From positions 1 to 64,000 of the forward strand of contig CAUZFZ010000035.1 of NCBI GenBank assembly GCA_963579025.1: a DNA stretch of 64,000 nt, given 5' to 3'. Made by a program: the position numbers and the translations under genes. The stretch's first letter is position 1. Each line of letters starts with the position of its first letter. The notes below the pieces were generated by a model. That model was not told where the DNA came from. It saw only the letters and a list, made by a program, of their open reading frames with translations, and searched no databases. Shown here one piece after another: positions 1 to 8,756 of this stretch. The stretch is from CAUZFZ01 sp963579025. Lineage in GTDB: Bacteria; Planctomycetota; Planctomycetia; Planctomycetales; Planctomycetaceae.

Positions 1-137
1 GGTTTCAACCCCGGGAAACAAGCGGTGAGAGCTTCAATGAGCCCCGGCAGGGGCGACGGCAGAGTCCGACACGAAATTGCCGTCGCCCCTGCCGGGGCTG
101 TGGTTCAGAAATGGCTGATTTTCCCGGGGTTGAAACC
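1..137. repeat. Nested palindromic intergenic repeat
   Basis: Two nested perfect inverted repeats are visible. The outer 18-bp arms lie at 1-18 and 120-137, and the inner 20-bp arms at 41-60 and 79-98. The inner pair can form a GC-rich hairpin with an 18-nt loop. The remaining sequence up to about 253 holds no convincing gene. The element may extend left of the window. Its nested form resembles the non-coding mobile repeats at 5944-6077 and 25392-25526, but its ends differ. Confidence 0.7.
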
Positions 138-253
138 CCGGGCTATTCGCCTACGTCCCTTCGGGACTGAAGTGTGCAACTCCAGAACTTACGCTTCGGG
201 CTTGTCGCTGAAACATGCTCACTGATTTAGACAGCAGTCTTTCGGAGCAACTC

Positions 254-1525
254 ATGTCCATCGAAATCACACGTCGTTCGATCCTGCAGTCCGCCGCCGG
301 AATGGGTCTGTCGTTTCTGATGCCGGCCATGAACCTCCGCGCGGCGGAAGATCGTGGTCCGAAACGCGAAAAGTCACTGCTGGTCCTGTGGATGTCCGGA
401 GGGCCCAGTCAGCTTGAAACGTGGGATCCGCATCCAAATTCGACCACCAGTCACATGGAAGCGTCGGCCATCGACACAGTCATTCCCGGCCTGCAGATCG
501 ACAGTCGGCTGGAGCAGATGGCCGAGATGATGGGTGACTTGAATGTCATCCGCACGTTGACATCGAAAGAGGGTGACCACGAACGCGGTTCGTATTTCGT
601 TAAAACGGGATACAGACCGATTCCGAAACTCGTGCATCCGTCGATCACGTCTATTGTGACGGAGCGGAAACCAGCGACAGCAAAGTTGAAGATTCCGGCC
701 CATGTCTCACTCAGCAACGGACCGTTCCCGGCACGTGGTGGCTTTCTGGGCGACACGCTTGATGCGTTTCGTGTTTACAACCCGGGCGGCAATCTCAACA
801 ACCTGCGTGCCCCGGTGAATGACAAGCGGCAGAAGCGGCGTCTGACGAGTCTTGATGTCGTGACTCGTGCCTTCGCCCGTGGACGCAAACTGGTCACTGA
901 TCGCACACTGCATCAACTGACGGTCGAACAAGCGCTGCAGATGATGAACACCGAGCAGCTCAAGGCATTCGAACTCGACGACGTTCCAGATGCAGAGAAG
1001 AAAGCCTATGGAGACTCGAAATTTGGTCGCGGTTGCCTGGTCGCTCGGCGCCTGATCGAAACAGGAGTGCGCGCGATCGAGGTCATTTTGAACGGCTGGG
1101 ACACACACGCGTCGAATTTCGAAGGCTGTACGACGCAGATCACTCAGCTTGATCCGGCTTTCGCCGCATTAATGAGCGATCTGAAGAAACGCGATTTGCT
1201 GGACTCGACTGTGGTGCTGTGCATCGGTGAATTCGGACGTACCCCGAATATCAACCCACTGGGTGGACGGGACCACTGGCCGAAGTGGTTCCCCTGCGTG
1301 GTCGGCGGCGGCGGCTTCACACGGGGTCAGGTCATCGGTGAAACCGACCCGACTGGCAAGAACGACTCGGTTGATGAGATTCGAGTTCAGGACCTATACG
1401 CGACCGTGTTCAAGGCTCTGGGCATCGATCACACGCACGAGTTCCAGACCGACATCGGTCGACCGATTTCGGTGACGGACCAGGGCGATCCCCCGGCCGA
1501 GCCAATCGATCGACTGCTGGTGTGA
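254..1525 (+). CDS. DUF1501 family Tat-exported protein
   Basis: DUF1501 proteins are alkaline phosphatase/sulfatase-like exported proteins that are very abundant in planctomycetes. Their reaction is not established. The N-terminus has a twin-arginine-type signal (TRRSILQSAAGMGLSFL) followed by the family hallmark LWMSGGPSQLETWDP. A C-terminal EFGRTPNIN and GRDHWP block matches the phosphatase-like metal site region. I place the start at 254 because GGAG lies at 244-247 with 6-nt spacing. An upstream in-frame ATG at 215 would put 13 residues ahead of the Tat signal. The 423-residue length is normal. The gene is convergent with a second DUF1501 gene and the two share a terminator-like palindrome. 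No DUF1549 partner is adjacent on this strand within the window. Confidence 0.9.
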   Translation: MSIEITRRSILQSAAGMGLSFLMPAMNLRAAEDRGPKREKSLLVLWMSGGPSQLETWDPHPNSTTSHMEASAIDTVIPGLQIDSRLEQMAEMMGDLNVIRTLTSKEGDHERGSYFVKTGYRPIPKLVHPSITSIVTERKPATAKLKIPAHVSLSNGPFPARGGFLGDTLDAFRVYNPGGNLNNLRAPVNDKRQKRRLTSLDVVTRAFARGRKLVTDRTLHQLTVEQALQMMNTEQLKAFELDDVPDAEKKAYGDSKFGRGCLVARRLIETGVRAIEVILNGWDTHASNFEGCTTQITQLDPAFAALMSDLKKRDLLDSTVVLCIGEFGRTPNINPLGGRDHWPKWFPCVVGGGGFTRGQVIGETDPTGKNDSVDEIRVQDLYATVFKALGIDHTHEFQTDIGRPISVTDQGDPPAEPIDRLLV

Positions 1526-1550
1526 CGCACGCAGGCGAAGCGCAAGTCAG

Positions 1551-1613
1551 GTAGCTGGATTCGCAAGAATTCAGCTTCCAGCAACTCGACTGAATTCTTG
1601 CGAATTCAGCTAC
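1551..1613. terminator. Palindrome between convergent genes, probable bidirectional terminator
   Basis: 24-nt arms at 1551-1574 and 1590-1613 are complementary apart from one position, which would be a G-T wobble, and are separated by a 15-nt loop. It sits between the stops of two convergent DUF1501 genes. There is no clear T-tract, so it may be an intergenic repeat used as a terminator rather than a classical intrinsic terminator. Confidence 0.5.
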
Positions 1614-1635
1614 ACGTGGATTGAGCCCGCTGATG

Positions 1636-2931
1636 TCAGCTCAGTAGCTCTTTCACCGGTGCGAAGTCGTCATGCGCGATCGGCAATGGCTGCGTTCCAT
1701 TCATGAACTCAGCGTGCTTCGAGTCGATGCCGAGGGCGTGGTACCACGTGTGGAACATGTGCCCGATGTCGTACGGCTCGGTCTTAACGTCCGTCCCGTC
1801 CGCGAGTGTCTCGCCAACGACAACGCCTTCCTTGATCCCGGCGCCGCTCATGGCCACTGACCAGGCATTCGGCCAGTGATCGCGACCGACCGAACCGTTA
1901 ATCCGCGGCGTGCGACCGAATTCGGCCATCACGACGACCAGTACGTTGTCCGTCAAACCACGATCGGACATGTCTTCCAGAAGAGCCGACACCGCCTGAT
2001 CGACTTTGGGCACTCGACTGGCATGTGCGTTGAAGTTGTCACCGTGCGTGTCCCAGCCGATCGACGAGACCTGGACGAATCGCACGCCTGCTTCGATCAG
2101 CCGCCTGGCCAGCAGCGTGTGCCTGCCGAGGTCATGATCGCCATAACGTTCCTTGTCTTTGACCGGCAGGTTGGACTCGTCGAACAGGTCCACGTGATTC
2201 ATCAGAATGCGAGCCACATCGTAGACGGAGCTGTTGGCTTCGTTGGAAGCCTTGCGGTGCTGAGCCGCGTAGCGTCGGTTGAACAGTTCGCGCAACTCCT
2301 GCCGGGCCAGGTCGTCTTCCAGGCTGAGCGTTGTTGGCCGCTCCAGATTGGTCGGTGGTTTGCCATCGCCCAGAGCCAGTGCTCCGTACTTTGCTCCCAG
2401 GAAACCGGCGTACTTCGAGATGAATCCGCCATCGCCGGGTTTCACCCAGACATACGGAGGCATTCCACTGTCTGTCGATCCCATCAACTTCGAGACGGCC
2501 GAACCCCAGAACGGATAGGCGACGCCGCGATTCTTCGGATGCCCGCGCATGATCTTCGGGACGCCGGATGAGTGGTTTGCGTCCTCAGTTTTCATACTCC
2601 GCACGAGCGCGAGCTTGTCCATCTGCTGAGCAATGCGGGGAAACAGCTCACTGACATGCACGCCTGGAATCGCCGTGGGTATGGAACGGTAAGGACCGCC
2701 AAACTGCGTGTTCGGTTTTGGATCCCAGCTCTCAAGCTGGCTCATGCCTCCATCCAGCCAGACGAGCAGAACCTGCCTGTCGTTCTTTTTCAGCTCCTCG
2801 CCGATGGCGGGCTGGACAATTCCACCCAGCGCTCCAAGGCCCATGCCGGCGGCGGATCCGGCCATCGTACCGAGGATTCGTCGGCGCGAAATCAGGTGAT
2901 CTGCTGGCTGGCAGGGGAATGGATGCATCAT
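1636..2931 (-). CDS. DUF1501 family Tat-exported protein
   Basis: This is a second DUF1501 protein of 431 residues. It has a Tat signal (SRRRILGTMAGSAAGMGLG), the conserved LVWLDGGMSQLESWDPKP block near residue 55, and EFGRTPRIN plus GRDHWP in the C-terminal half. It is the last gene of a probable operon transcribed leftward from 5913: DUF4432, DUF1549/DUF1553, DUF1501. The gap to the DUF1549 gene is only 7 nt. Adjacent DUF1549/DUF1553 and DUF1501 genes are the standard planctomycete arrangement, which implies a shared extracytoplasmic role, but no substrate can be read from sequence. An ATG at 2928 is an equally possible start. Confidence 0.9.
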   Translation of the reverse strand: MMHPFPCQPADHLISRRRILGTMAGSAAGMGLGALGGIVQPAIGEELKKNDRQVLLVWLDGGMSQLESWDPKPNTQFGGPYRSIPTAIPGVHVSELFPRIAQQMDKLALVRSMKTEDANHSSGVPKIMRGHPKNRGVAYPFWGSAVSKLMGSTDSGMPPYVWVKPGDGGFISKYAGFLGAKYGALALGDGKPPTNLERPTTLSLEDDLARQELRELFNRRYAAQHRKASNEANSSVYDVARILMNHVDLFDESNLPVKDKERYGDHDLGRHTLLARRLIEAGVRFVQVSSIGWDTHGDNFNAHASRVPKVDQAVSALLEDMSDRGLTDNVLVVVMAEFGRTPRINGSVGRDHWPNAWSVAMSGAGIKEGVVVGETLADGTDVKTEPYDIGHMFHTWYHALGIDSKHAEFMNGTQPLPIAHDDFAPVKELLS

Positions 2932-2938
2932 GTGTCTC

Positions 2939-4651
2939 TCAGTGGTTCACGCAGAACTCAGTCGATGCCAGCATCGCCCAGGCGAGTTGGCTGATTGCGT
3001 CGGTACGTTGATCGGTGCGCATCTGAAGAAAGTCGATGACTGTTTTTCTATCTTCGTCTGACGGTGTCCGGCCGAGGATGGCCGTGAACAATTCGTCGGC
3101 GATTGCCGACGGATCATCAATCCCGGACAGGCGATCCACCAGGTTGCCACTGCGTCGCTGCAATAACGTCAGTACCTTTTCCTCGTGCATCAGGAACAGG
3201 GCGGCCTTAACGGATGGGTTGAATTCGATCTCGGGTTCCTTCGCTGCATTCGCGTACGCAGCCAGGAACAGTTCACGCAGTTCAGTCAGCTCCTGGGAGC
3301 CGGCCTGGACCTGTTCGATGTCCGTCAACTTCAGTGGTTCGCGCGGCGGCTCTTCGGGCTCTTCAGCCTTTGCTTCTGTCTCTTCAGTTGTTGCTGGTGC
3401 CGGAGGTTCCGCCGGCTTTGACGCCTGATACGCCAGTTCGTCAGTAGCGACCAGCATGCTCCAGAAGAGCTGTTCGGCATTGAGCCGCTTTTCCAGACCG
3501 ACAGCGTATGACTCCACTTGCGGAGCTGTCTGGTCTGGCTTGACATGACTGGTGCGCTGGTAGGTTTCAGTCAGTGCCAGCTCGCGCAGGAACCAGCGGA
3601 TGTTGAAGTCGTGTGCCGCAAACTCGTGAGCCAATAGATCAAGCAGTTTCGGGTGTGTCGGTGGGTTTGCGGAATGCTGCAGGTCGAGTGGTTCGACGAG
3701 TCCGCGGCCCATCATCACGAACCACAGACGGTTGGCGATGTTCCTGCAGAACAGCTCGTTGTCGGCAGTCGCCAGTCCCGACGCGAGTTCTCCCAGCGGG
3801 CTGAACTTCGGGATGCCCGGCGTACGGGTTTTGGTATCGGGCGGACGCGCAAACTCTTCGCCCTTCTCGAAGACCGCGATTTCGACTTCCGACCCACCCG
3901 GAATGGTCAGGGCCGTCTGCATCGGGATCTGGTCGAAGACTGACAGGTATTCCTTCTTCTGCGTCATCAACTTCTCAGACAAAGCTGGAAACTTGACGTC
4001 TCGGCGAGTCTGCATGTTCTCAAAGATCATGTGCAGGCCCTGGAAATGCTGCTGTTCGTAATCGCTGATCGTCAGATGGTTGTGGCATTGAGCACACTGG
4101 AGATCGACTCCGGCCAGCAGGCGACCCACGTCCCGCGTCAGTCCGGGAATATCGACAGGAGCCATCGCCCCTTCGCTGACCAGCCGCGCCGTAAGAAAGA
4201 ACGCGGCACCTCGCAGGTCGGCATCTTCGGCGTCCGCCCGGATCAATGCCTGTGCCATTTGATCCCACGGAAGATTGCGTTCGAACGCCGTGCGCAGAAA
4301 TCGCGTCCATTCCTCGTTGACGTTGCGACGTTCCATCAGCACGGCGTGAAACAGCTCGCCCATACGTCGCGCGTACTCGGGGCTTTCGAGGCGTTCATCG
4401 ATCAGCCGCTGCCGCTTCCCGGTCGACGCATCACTCAGAAATGCCCGCGTCTCGGCAGCCGTCGGAATCCGACCCGCCAGATCGAGCCAGATACGACGAT
4501 GGAATTCCGCGTCATTCGATCGACCGGCGAGCGCGACGTCGTTCGCCTGCTGCGTGATGAGCTGATCAATCCGAGCGTGCAGCGGTTCGTCAGCATGCGC
4601 GAGATTCAGGCAACCGAAAATCAACAGGGCAGTGACACTGATTCGGATCAT
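2939..4651 (-). CDS. DUF1549/DUF1553 domain-containing exported protein
   Basis: The 570-residue protein begins with a signal peptide (MIRISVTALLIFGCLNLAHA). It has a DUF1549 N-terminal half (RRIWLDLAGRIPTAAE) and a DUF1553 C-terminal half (CRNIANRLWFVMMGRGLVEP). The motif CAQCHNH fits the CxxCH pattern of covalent c-type heme attachment, so heme binding is possible. A proline/glutamate-rich linker at about residues 405-435 is low complexity. The start is supported by GAGGA just upstream of the ATG. It lies 7 nt before the DUF1501 gene and 20 nt after the DUF4432 gene, indicating one transcript. The family function is unknown. Confidence 0.88.
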   Translation of the reverse strand: MIRISVTALLIFGCLNLAHADEPLHARIDQLITQQANDVALAGRSNDAEFHRRIWLDLAGRIPTAAETRAFLSDASTGKRQRLIDERLESPEYARRMGELFHAVLMERRNVNEEWTRFLRTAFERNLPWDQMAQALIRADAEDADLRGAAFFLTARLVSEGAMAPVDIPGLTRDVGRLLAGVDLQCAQCHNHLTISDYEQQHFQGLHMIFENMQTRRDVKFPALSEKLMTQKKEYLSVFDQIPMQTALTIPGGSEVEIAVFEKGEEFARPPDTKTRTPGIPKFSPLGELASGLATADNELFCRNIANRLWFVMMGRGLVEPLDLQHSANPPTHPKLLDLLAHEFAAHDFNIRWFLRELALTETYQRTSHVKPDQTAPQVESYAVGLEKRLNAEQLFWSMLVATDELAYQASKPAEPPAPATTEETEAKAEEPEEPPREPLKLTDIEQVQAGSQELTELRELFLAAYANAAKEPEIEFNPSVKAALFLMHEEKVLTLLQRRSGNLVDRLSGIDDPSAIADELFTAILGRTPSDEDRKTVIDFLQMRTDQRTDAISQLAWAMLASTEFCVNH

Positions 4652-4671
4652 TGCAGTCCTCAGTTGGATCG

Positions 4672-5913
4672 CTACTCGGTGAGATCCTCAAGCGGTGTAT
4701 CGAAGACTTCAGTCTCCGTTTTCCCTTGGATCTCCGCAACCTCTGCTATGGCTGCAGCCACTTCGTCTTTGCCCCAGTGAATCGCGAAATCCAGCGAGAA
4801 CGTGCGCGACGCTCCTGCCGCCAGTTTCGGCAATCGTCCGGACTTACGCTCGACACTGCGGTTGTAGGGGAACCCCGTTGCGGGCTCGATGCCCGTGACG
4901 TAGCCGTCTGCCTCTGCCGTGGTGTTCTTCCAGATCGTCAAGAACGGCAGCTGACTCGTCGACCACCGGATCGATGCGGCGGTCTTCGCGTCGGCAGTCG
5001 CCAGCACTGCCTGTGTCTTTCCGTCCGCGTCGGACAGCGGATGAATCAGATAGACCTGTTCGATGTAGCCGGGCGTCGGTGCGTCATAGACCGGCCAGTT
5101 GTCGATCGACTTTGCCGCATTGTCGTTCATGGGATGCACCGATTTCGCGGCGACGTGAATCTTCGAGCCCTTCCCCAGCAATGGGCGGCCATAGTTGCCG
5201 TGGTAGATCAACTGCATCTCCTGATCGCCGGCGCCGTGGTTCGTGACGCGATCGCTGATCGTAAACGTGTTCGATCCGGCTTCCGTCCACAGTTCGGCTT
5301 CGAGCCGCAGCTTCGGTCCAAAAAACAGACGCTCATCCACGACGCCGCGAATTCCGATGCGGTTTCCGTCGAGCAGTATCTGGACATCGTTCGCCGGGAT
5401 GTTTCCGATCTTGCCGTGCAGGGTCAGCATCATCTCGGCAGCGTCGCCGGTGTTTGTTGTGAAGCGATCGAGGCCTGGGTGTCCGGCGAATTCGAGTCCG
5501 CAGCGGACCATCCATTCGTTGAAACCGTCGAGCCAGCCGAGCCCCCCGCGGCCTTCCAGATTGACGAATGACGGATGCACGGGATCTTTGACCGGTGAAT
5601 CCCATCCGAGGCGCACGTCGCCCGAGACCACTTCCAGCACACTCATCCCGCGCGTGGGAATGACGGTGATGCTCAGTCGGCCGTTGTTAATCGTGACGAG
5701 TTCAACGCCTTCCTGTTTGCCTCCGTGCAGCGTCGTCTGCCGGACAGTGACACCATCCGGGACTTTGGATCGAACGTTCGGCCGCAGCCGGGCCAGCAGG
5801 TCGATTGTCTCGCTGTCACGCGTGACGGGAATGGCCACGGGATCGGCGGCCTGTGTCGACGCGATCGTGGACAGGAGCAGCAGGATGGTGAGTGTGAGAA
5901 CAATGCGCGTCAT
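4672..5913 (-). CDS. DUF4432 family, aldose 1-epimerase-like exported protein
   Basis: This 413-residue protein has a cleavable signal peptide (LTLTILLLLSTIASTQA). Its body resembles the galactose mutarotase-like beta-sandwich family DUF4432: motifs such as TRGMSVLEV, GWDSPVKDPVHP and GWLDGFNEWMVRCGLE are typical. The expected role is binding or epimerising a sugar outside the cytoplasm, but no catalytic residues can be assigned with confidence. It is the first gene of the leftward operon with DUF1549/1553 and DUF1501. The start has GGGAAG upstream at good spacing. It could be a non-enzymatic carbohydrate-binding member. Confidence 0.8.
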   Translation of the reverse strand: MTRIVLTLTILLLLSTIASTQAADPVAIPVTRDSETIDLLARLRPNVRSKVPDGVTVRQTTLHGGKQEGVELVTINNGRLSITVIPTRGMSVLEVVSGDVRLGWDSPVKDPVHPSFVNLEGRGGLGWLDGFNEWMVRCGLEFAGHPGLDRFTTNTGDAAEMMLTLHGKIGNIPANDVQILLDGNRIGIRGVVDERLFFGPKLRLEAELWTEAGSNTFTISDRVTNHGAGDQEMQLIYHGNYGRPLLGKGSKIHVAAKSVHPMNDNAAKSIDNWPVYDAPTPGYIEQVYLIHPLSDADGKTQAVLATADAKTAASIRWSTSQLPFLTIWKNTTAEADGYVTGIEPATGFPYNRSVERKSGRLPKLAAGASRTFSLDFAIHWGKDEVAAAIAEVAEIQGKTETEVFDTPLEDLTE

Positions 5914-5943
5914 GGTGTCTTCCCAGGTGGAGGGCTTCTGAAT

Positions 5944-6077
5944 CTAGTGCGTCTTCAAGTCTTGATTGTGGGGTAGCGAAAGTCGCCACGAGTTTCGGCT
6001 CCCCGCGAATTGCCGAAAGTCTTGGCGACTTTCGCTACCCCGGTCATCCCCGATTCTTAGCCTTGAAGACGCACTAG
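5944..6077. repeat. MITE-like nested palindromic element, 134 bp
   Basis: The outer perfect 16-bp arms at 5944-5959 and 6062-6077 begin and end with CTAGTGC...GCACTAG. The inner perfect 18-bp arms lie at 5970-5987 and 6024-6041. There is no coding capacity. It lies between the DUF4432 and esterase genes. A second element at 25392-25526 has almost the same length, terminal sequence and nested design, which suggests a family of non-autonomous mobile elements. Confidence 0.7.
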
Positions 6078-6098
6078 TTCCGTCGAGGCGTGAGACGT

Positions 6099-6962
6099 TC
6101 ACTCGGTGCGCCATAGCCATTCGAGTGACTCCGGCAGGATGGCCCCGCCGTGGATCCCGTTATGACCGCCTTCGCCGCCAACGAAACGGTAATCGTATCG
6201 GGCGAACTTCAGTGCAGCGTCCATCTCCAGATTGGCCAGCCACCAGCTGCCGTGTGCGTTGTCCAGGTCGTTGGAACCGTCCTGCAGAAAAACGCGGATC
6301 GGTTTTCGTTCTGTCTTGCGGATCAACGCGGGGTAGACGTGTCCACCGCGGATGTTTGTGAAACTGCCGACATGGCTCAGGACATTGCGGAAGACGTCCG
6401 GTCGATGCCATGCGACCGTGAAGGCGCAGATGCCTCCGGATGAAATGCCGCAGATCGTCCGATCCTCGGCACGGTCCGACAGGCGATGCTTCTTTCCAAC
6501 CTCAGGCAGCATTTCGTCGATCACGAAGCGGGCATACTGATCGGTCAATGAGTCGTACTCGAAGCTGCGGTTTGATGATCGCCACGGGTTCTCGGGAAGT
6601 TCGTCGGCGATGTGTCCCGGGTCAATGAAGATGCCGATGGTGACTGGCATCCGACCCGCGTGGATCAGATTGTCAAAGACGACTGGCACGCGAAACTGAC
6701 CCTCTTCCCCGACGTAGGCATGTCCATCCTGAAACACCATCACAGCCGCCGGTTTTGATTCGTCGTGCTGCTGCGGCACGTAGACGTGATACTCCCGAAT
6801 CGTGTCGGCGAAGATGGTGCTCTTGAATGTGTGCTGAGTGATTGTCCCGCGCGGCACATCGGTCTTGCGCATCGAGTCTGGACCGAGCTTATAGGGCTCC
6901 TCGGCAGACACTGTTGTGACCGTGACGCCGAGGACAACGATCAGCGCAGACAGATACCGCAT
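6099..6962 (-). CDS. Secreted putative esterase, alpha/beta hydrolase (IroE/enterochelin esterase-like)
   Basis: I place the start at 6962, where GGAG precedes the ATG and a signal peptide follows (MRYLSALIVVLGVTVTTVSA). This gives about 287 residues. The upstream in-frame ATG at 7049 would add 29 residues of non-signal sequence. The nucleophile elbow is GISSGGICAF, with the serine in G-x-S-x-G, and a late histidine in GGEGGHNGIHGG fits the catalytic triad. VYVPQQHDESKPAAVMVFQDG is typical of the putative esterase family that includes enterochelin esterases and esterase D-like proteins. The substrate is unknown; extracellular carbohydrate esters are plausible in planctomycetes. It is a monocistronic gene preceded by a MITE-like repeat. 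Confidence 0.82.
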   Translation of the reverse strand: MRYLSALIVVLGVTVTTVSAEEPYKLGPDSMRKTDVPRGTITQHTFKSTIFADTIREYHVYVPQQHDESKPAAVMVFQDGHAYVGEEGQFRVPVVFDNLIHAGRMPVTIGIFIDPGHIADELPENPWRSSNRSFEYDSLTDQYARFVIDEMLPEVGKKHRLSDRAEDRTICGISSGGICAFTVAWHRPDVFRNVLSHVGSFTNIRGGHVYPALIRKTERKPIRVFLQDGSNDLDNAHGSWWLANLEMDAALKFARYDYRFVGGEGGHNGIHGGAILPESLEWLWRTE

Positions 6963-7095
6963 CGGATTCTCCGTGCCATGGGTGAACGCGCCCGAACAAG
7001 GCAAGTCCGGCGCTAACGCATTGGAGTCTTGCACTCCAGAACAGTGCAACCTCCAGGACCCGGGTGTCTGGCCAGTGGGCCGAAGCCGATCGTGA

Positions 7096-7998
7096 TCAGC
7101 TGACGGGTTCGCCGTTTCGTATCCGACGCTTTGTCATGCGAATCTCGTTGGCATGGCCACCAAACGAGACTTCGTCCATGAACGTGCGGATCAGCAGCAG
7201 ACCGCGACCGCTGACTCGTTGGAGATTCGCCGGATCGGTCGGATCGGGAAGCGTTTTCGGGTCGAAACCTTCGCCCTCATCCCGGATCGTCCAAGTCGCC
7301 TGATCGCGGTCGAAAACGGCAGTGACATGGACCTTGCGATCCTTGTACGGGTCCAGCCCACGCCGTTCCGCGCCCAGTCTCGAATACGTGTTGTCTTTCA
7401 GCTCGCGCAGTGCCGAGTCCAGCTCGAGATTCCCATGCTCAATTGCATTAACGAGCGCTTCCTGCAACGCGGTCGAAATGCGGATAACATCGGATTCCTC
7501 ACACAGATGAAGCTGCCGCATTTGCGACTGCATGTAGGCAATCAGCGGACGCAGAGCAGCCAGGTCGTTGCCGAGTTCGAATGTCAGATCGACCCGACTC
7601 AGGCTGTCGAACACCAGTTGTTCCGCCTGCTCCATCTGGGCGACCGACAGCACGGCGAGCACGGTTTCTTCGAGATCCCGCGCCAGATTCTTCTTCGGGA
7701 CGTAGTTGGCGGCACCGGCCTTCAAGGCGGTGACCGCGATTTCCTCGTTGCCATGAGCGGTCATCAGAATGACCGGCAGGCTGCGATACGACTTCTTGAT
7801 CTGGCTGACGAGTTCCAGCCCGTCGACTTCCGGCATGACCAGATCGGTCAGCACGATGTCCGGCAAATGCTGCTCAATCAGCACCAGAGCTTCGGCCCCG
7901 TTTTCGGCATATTCGACGTCAAACCCGCGGGCCCGCAGGCAGCCTCCCGCCAGTTTGCGGTCAACCGCTGAGTCGTCGACAACCAGAACAGTCGCCAT
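7096..7998 (-). CDS. Response regulator fused to anti-sigma-type ATPase domain
   Basis: The 300-residue protein has an N-terminal receiver domain (VLVVDDS, phospho-acceptor D52 in VLTDLVMP, K in VPKKN) followed at about residues 150-295 by an HATPase domain of the RsbW/SpoIIAB type (EALVNAIEHGNLEL, RDEGEGFDP, GRGLLLIRTFMDEV). It has no histidine phosphorylation site, so it probably acts as a phosphorylation-controlled anti-sigma or partner-switch kinase. I chose the start at 7998 because AAGGGG precedes it and the receiver fold begins there; the open frame runs to 8211. A close paralogue lies at 13226-14116, beyond a large hybrid kinase. Confidence 0.87.
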   Translation of the reverse strand: MATVLVVDDSAVDRKLAGGCLRARGFDVEYAENGAEALVLIEQHLPDIVLTDLVMPEVDGLELVSQIKKSYRSLPVILMTAHGNEEIAVTALKAGAANYVPKKNLARDLEETVLAVLSVAQMEQAEQLVFDSLSRVDLTFELGNDLAALRPLIAYMQSQMRQLHLCEESDVIRISTALQEALVNAIEHGNLELDSALRELKDNTYSRLGAERRGLDPYKDRKVHVTAVFDRDQATWTIRDEGEGFDPKTLPDPTDPANLQRVSGRGLLLIRTFMDEVSFGGHANEIRMTKRRIRNGEPVS

Positions 7999-8229
7999 AA
8001 GTGTGCACCCCTTGCACTTTGTCACTCCGGCAGAAACGCCGGCCTCGCCGCAATTGGACGAATGTCCGTGGGCGACTACTGAAGTGGAATCGGGGTCATC
8101 CCTGACCGTTCTCCGCCAGAGACAGCACGAATGGCCGATCTGACGGATGAGGCGAGGCAGCTCAACGCCTCGCAAGCGGAACATTGTTGGGGCGTTTTTC
8201 CACGAAAACAAGCGGTCGGACTGATTGTC

Positions 8230-8691
8230 TCACGCTCCGATGCCTTCTCGCAGCATTGGCCCCAATTCTTCTACGAAGTCGTTAACGTCTTTGAACTCAC
8301 GATAGACCGATGCAAACCTGACAAACGCGACCTGATCAATCTCGCGCAACATGTTGAAGACCATCTCGCCGATGTACTTCGACGGGACTTCTTTCTCGAA
8401 GTTGTCGTAGATTTCGGCTTCGACACCGTTAATGAGGTCGTCCATCTGTTCCTGGCTGACCGGTCGCTTCCAGCAGGCTTTCTCCAGACCAGCTCGAATC
8501 CTGACCGGATCGAACGGCACGCGTGTGCCATCTTTCTTGATCACTCGGATCGCTGTCTGCTCGACCTTTTCGTAGGTCGTGAATCGACGTCCGCAATCCA
8601 GGCACTCGCGACGCCGACGCACGGCCGAGTCTTCGCTGGCGCGCGAGTCGACAACTTTGGTCTCGCCTTCGCGGCAGAATGGACAGATCAT
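8230..8691 (-). CDS. nrdR: Transcriptional repressor NrdR
   Basis: The 153-residue protein is a complete NrdR, the zinc-finger/ATP-cone regulator that represses ribonucleotide reductase genes in response to dATP/ATP. The zinc ribbon cysteines are C3, C6, C30 and C33 (MICPFCREG; ECLDCGRRFTTYE). The ATP-cone follows at about residues 49-140, with VIKKDGTRVPFDPVRI. Length and order match the family exactly. It stands alone between the response regulator gene and a hydrolase gene; no nrd gene lies in the window. Confidence 0.97.
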   Translation of the reverse strand: MICPFCREGETKVVDSRASEDSAVRRRRECLDCGRRFTTYEKVEQTAIRVIKKDGTRVPFDPVRIRAGLEKACWKRPVSQEQMDDLINGVEAEIYDNFEKEVPSKYIGEMVFNMLREIDQVAFVRFASVYREFKDVNDFVEELGPMLREGIGA

Positions 8692-8756
8692 CGTAGGTGC
8701 TCACTGCGTGATGCGCGCGGTATGCTTGGACTTTCAGCAGAATCGCAGGCTAAGCC

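Noticed and set aside
25..225. 66-codon open frame at the window start
   Set aside because: It spans the nested palindromic repeat, has no ribosome site and overlaps the upstream region of the DUF1501 gene.
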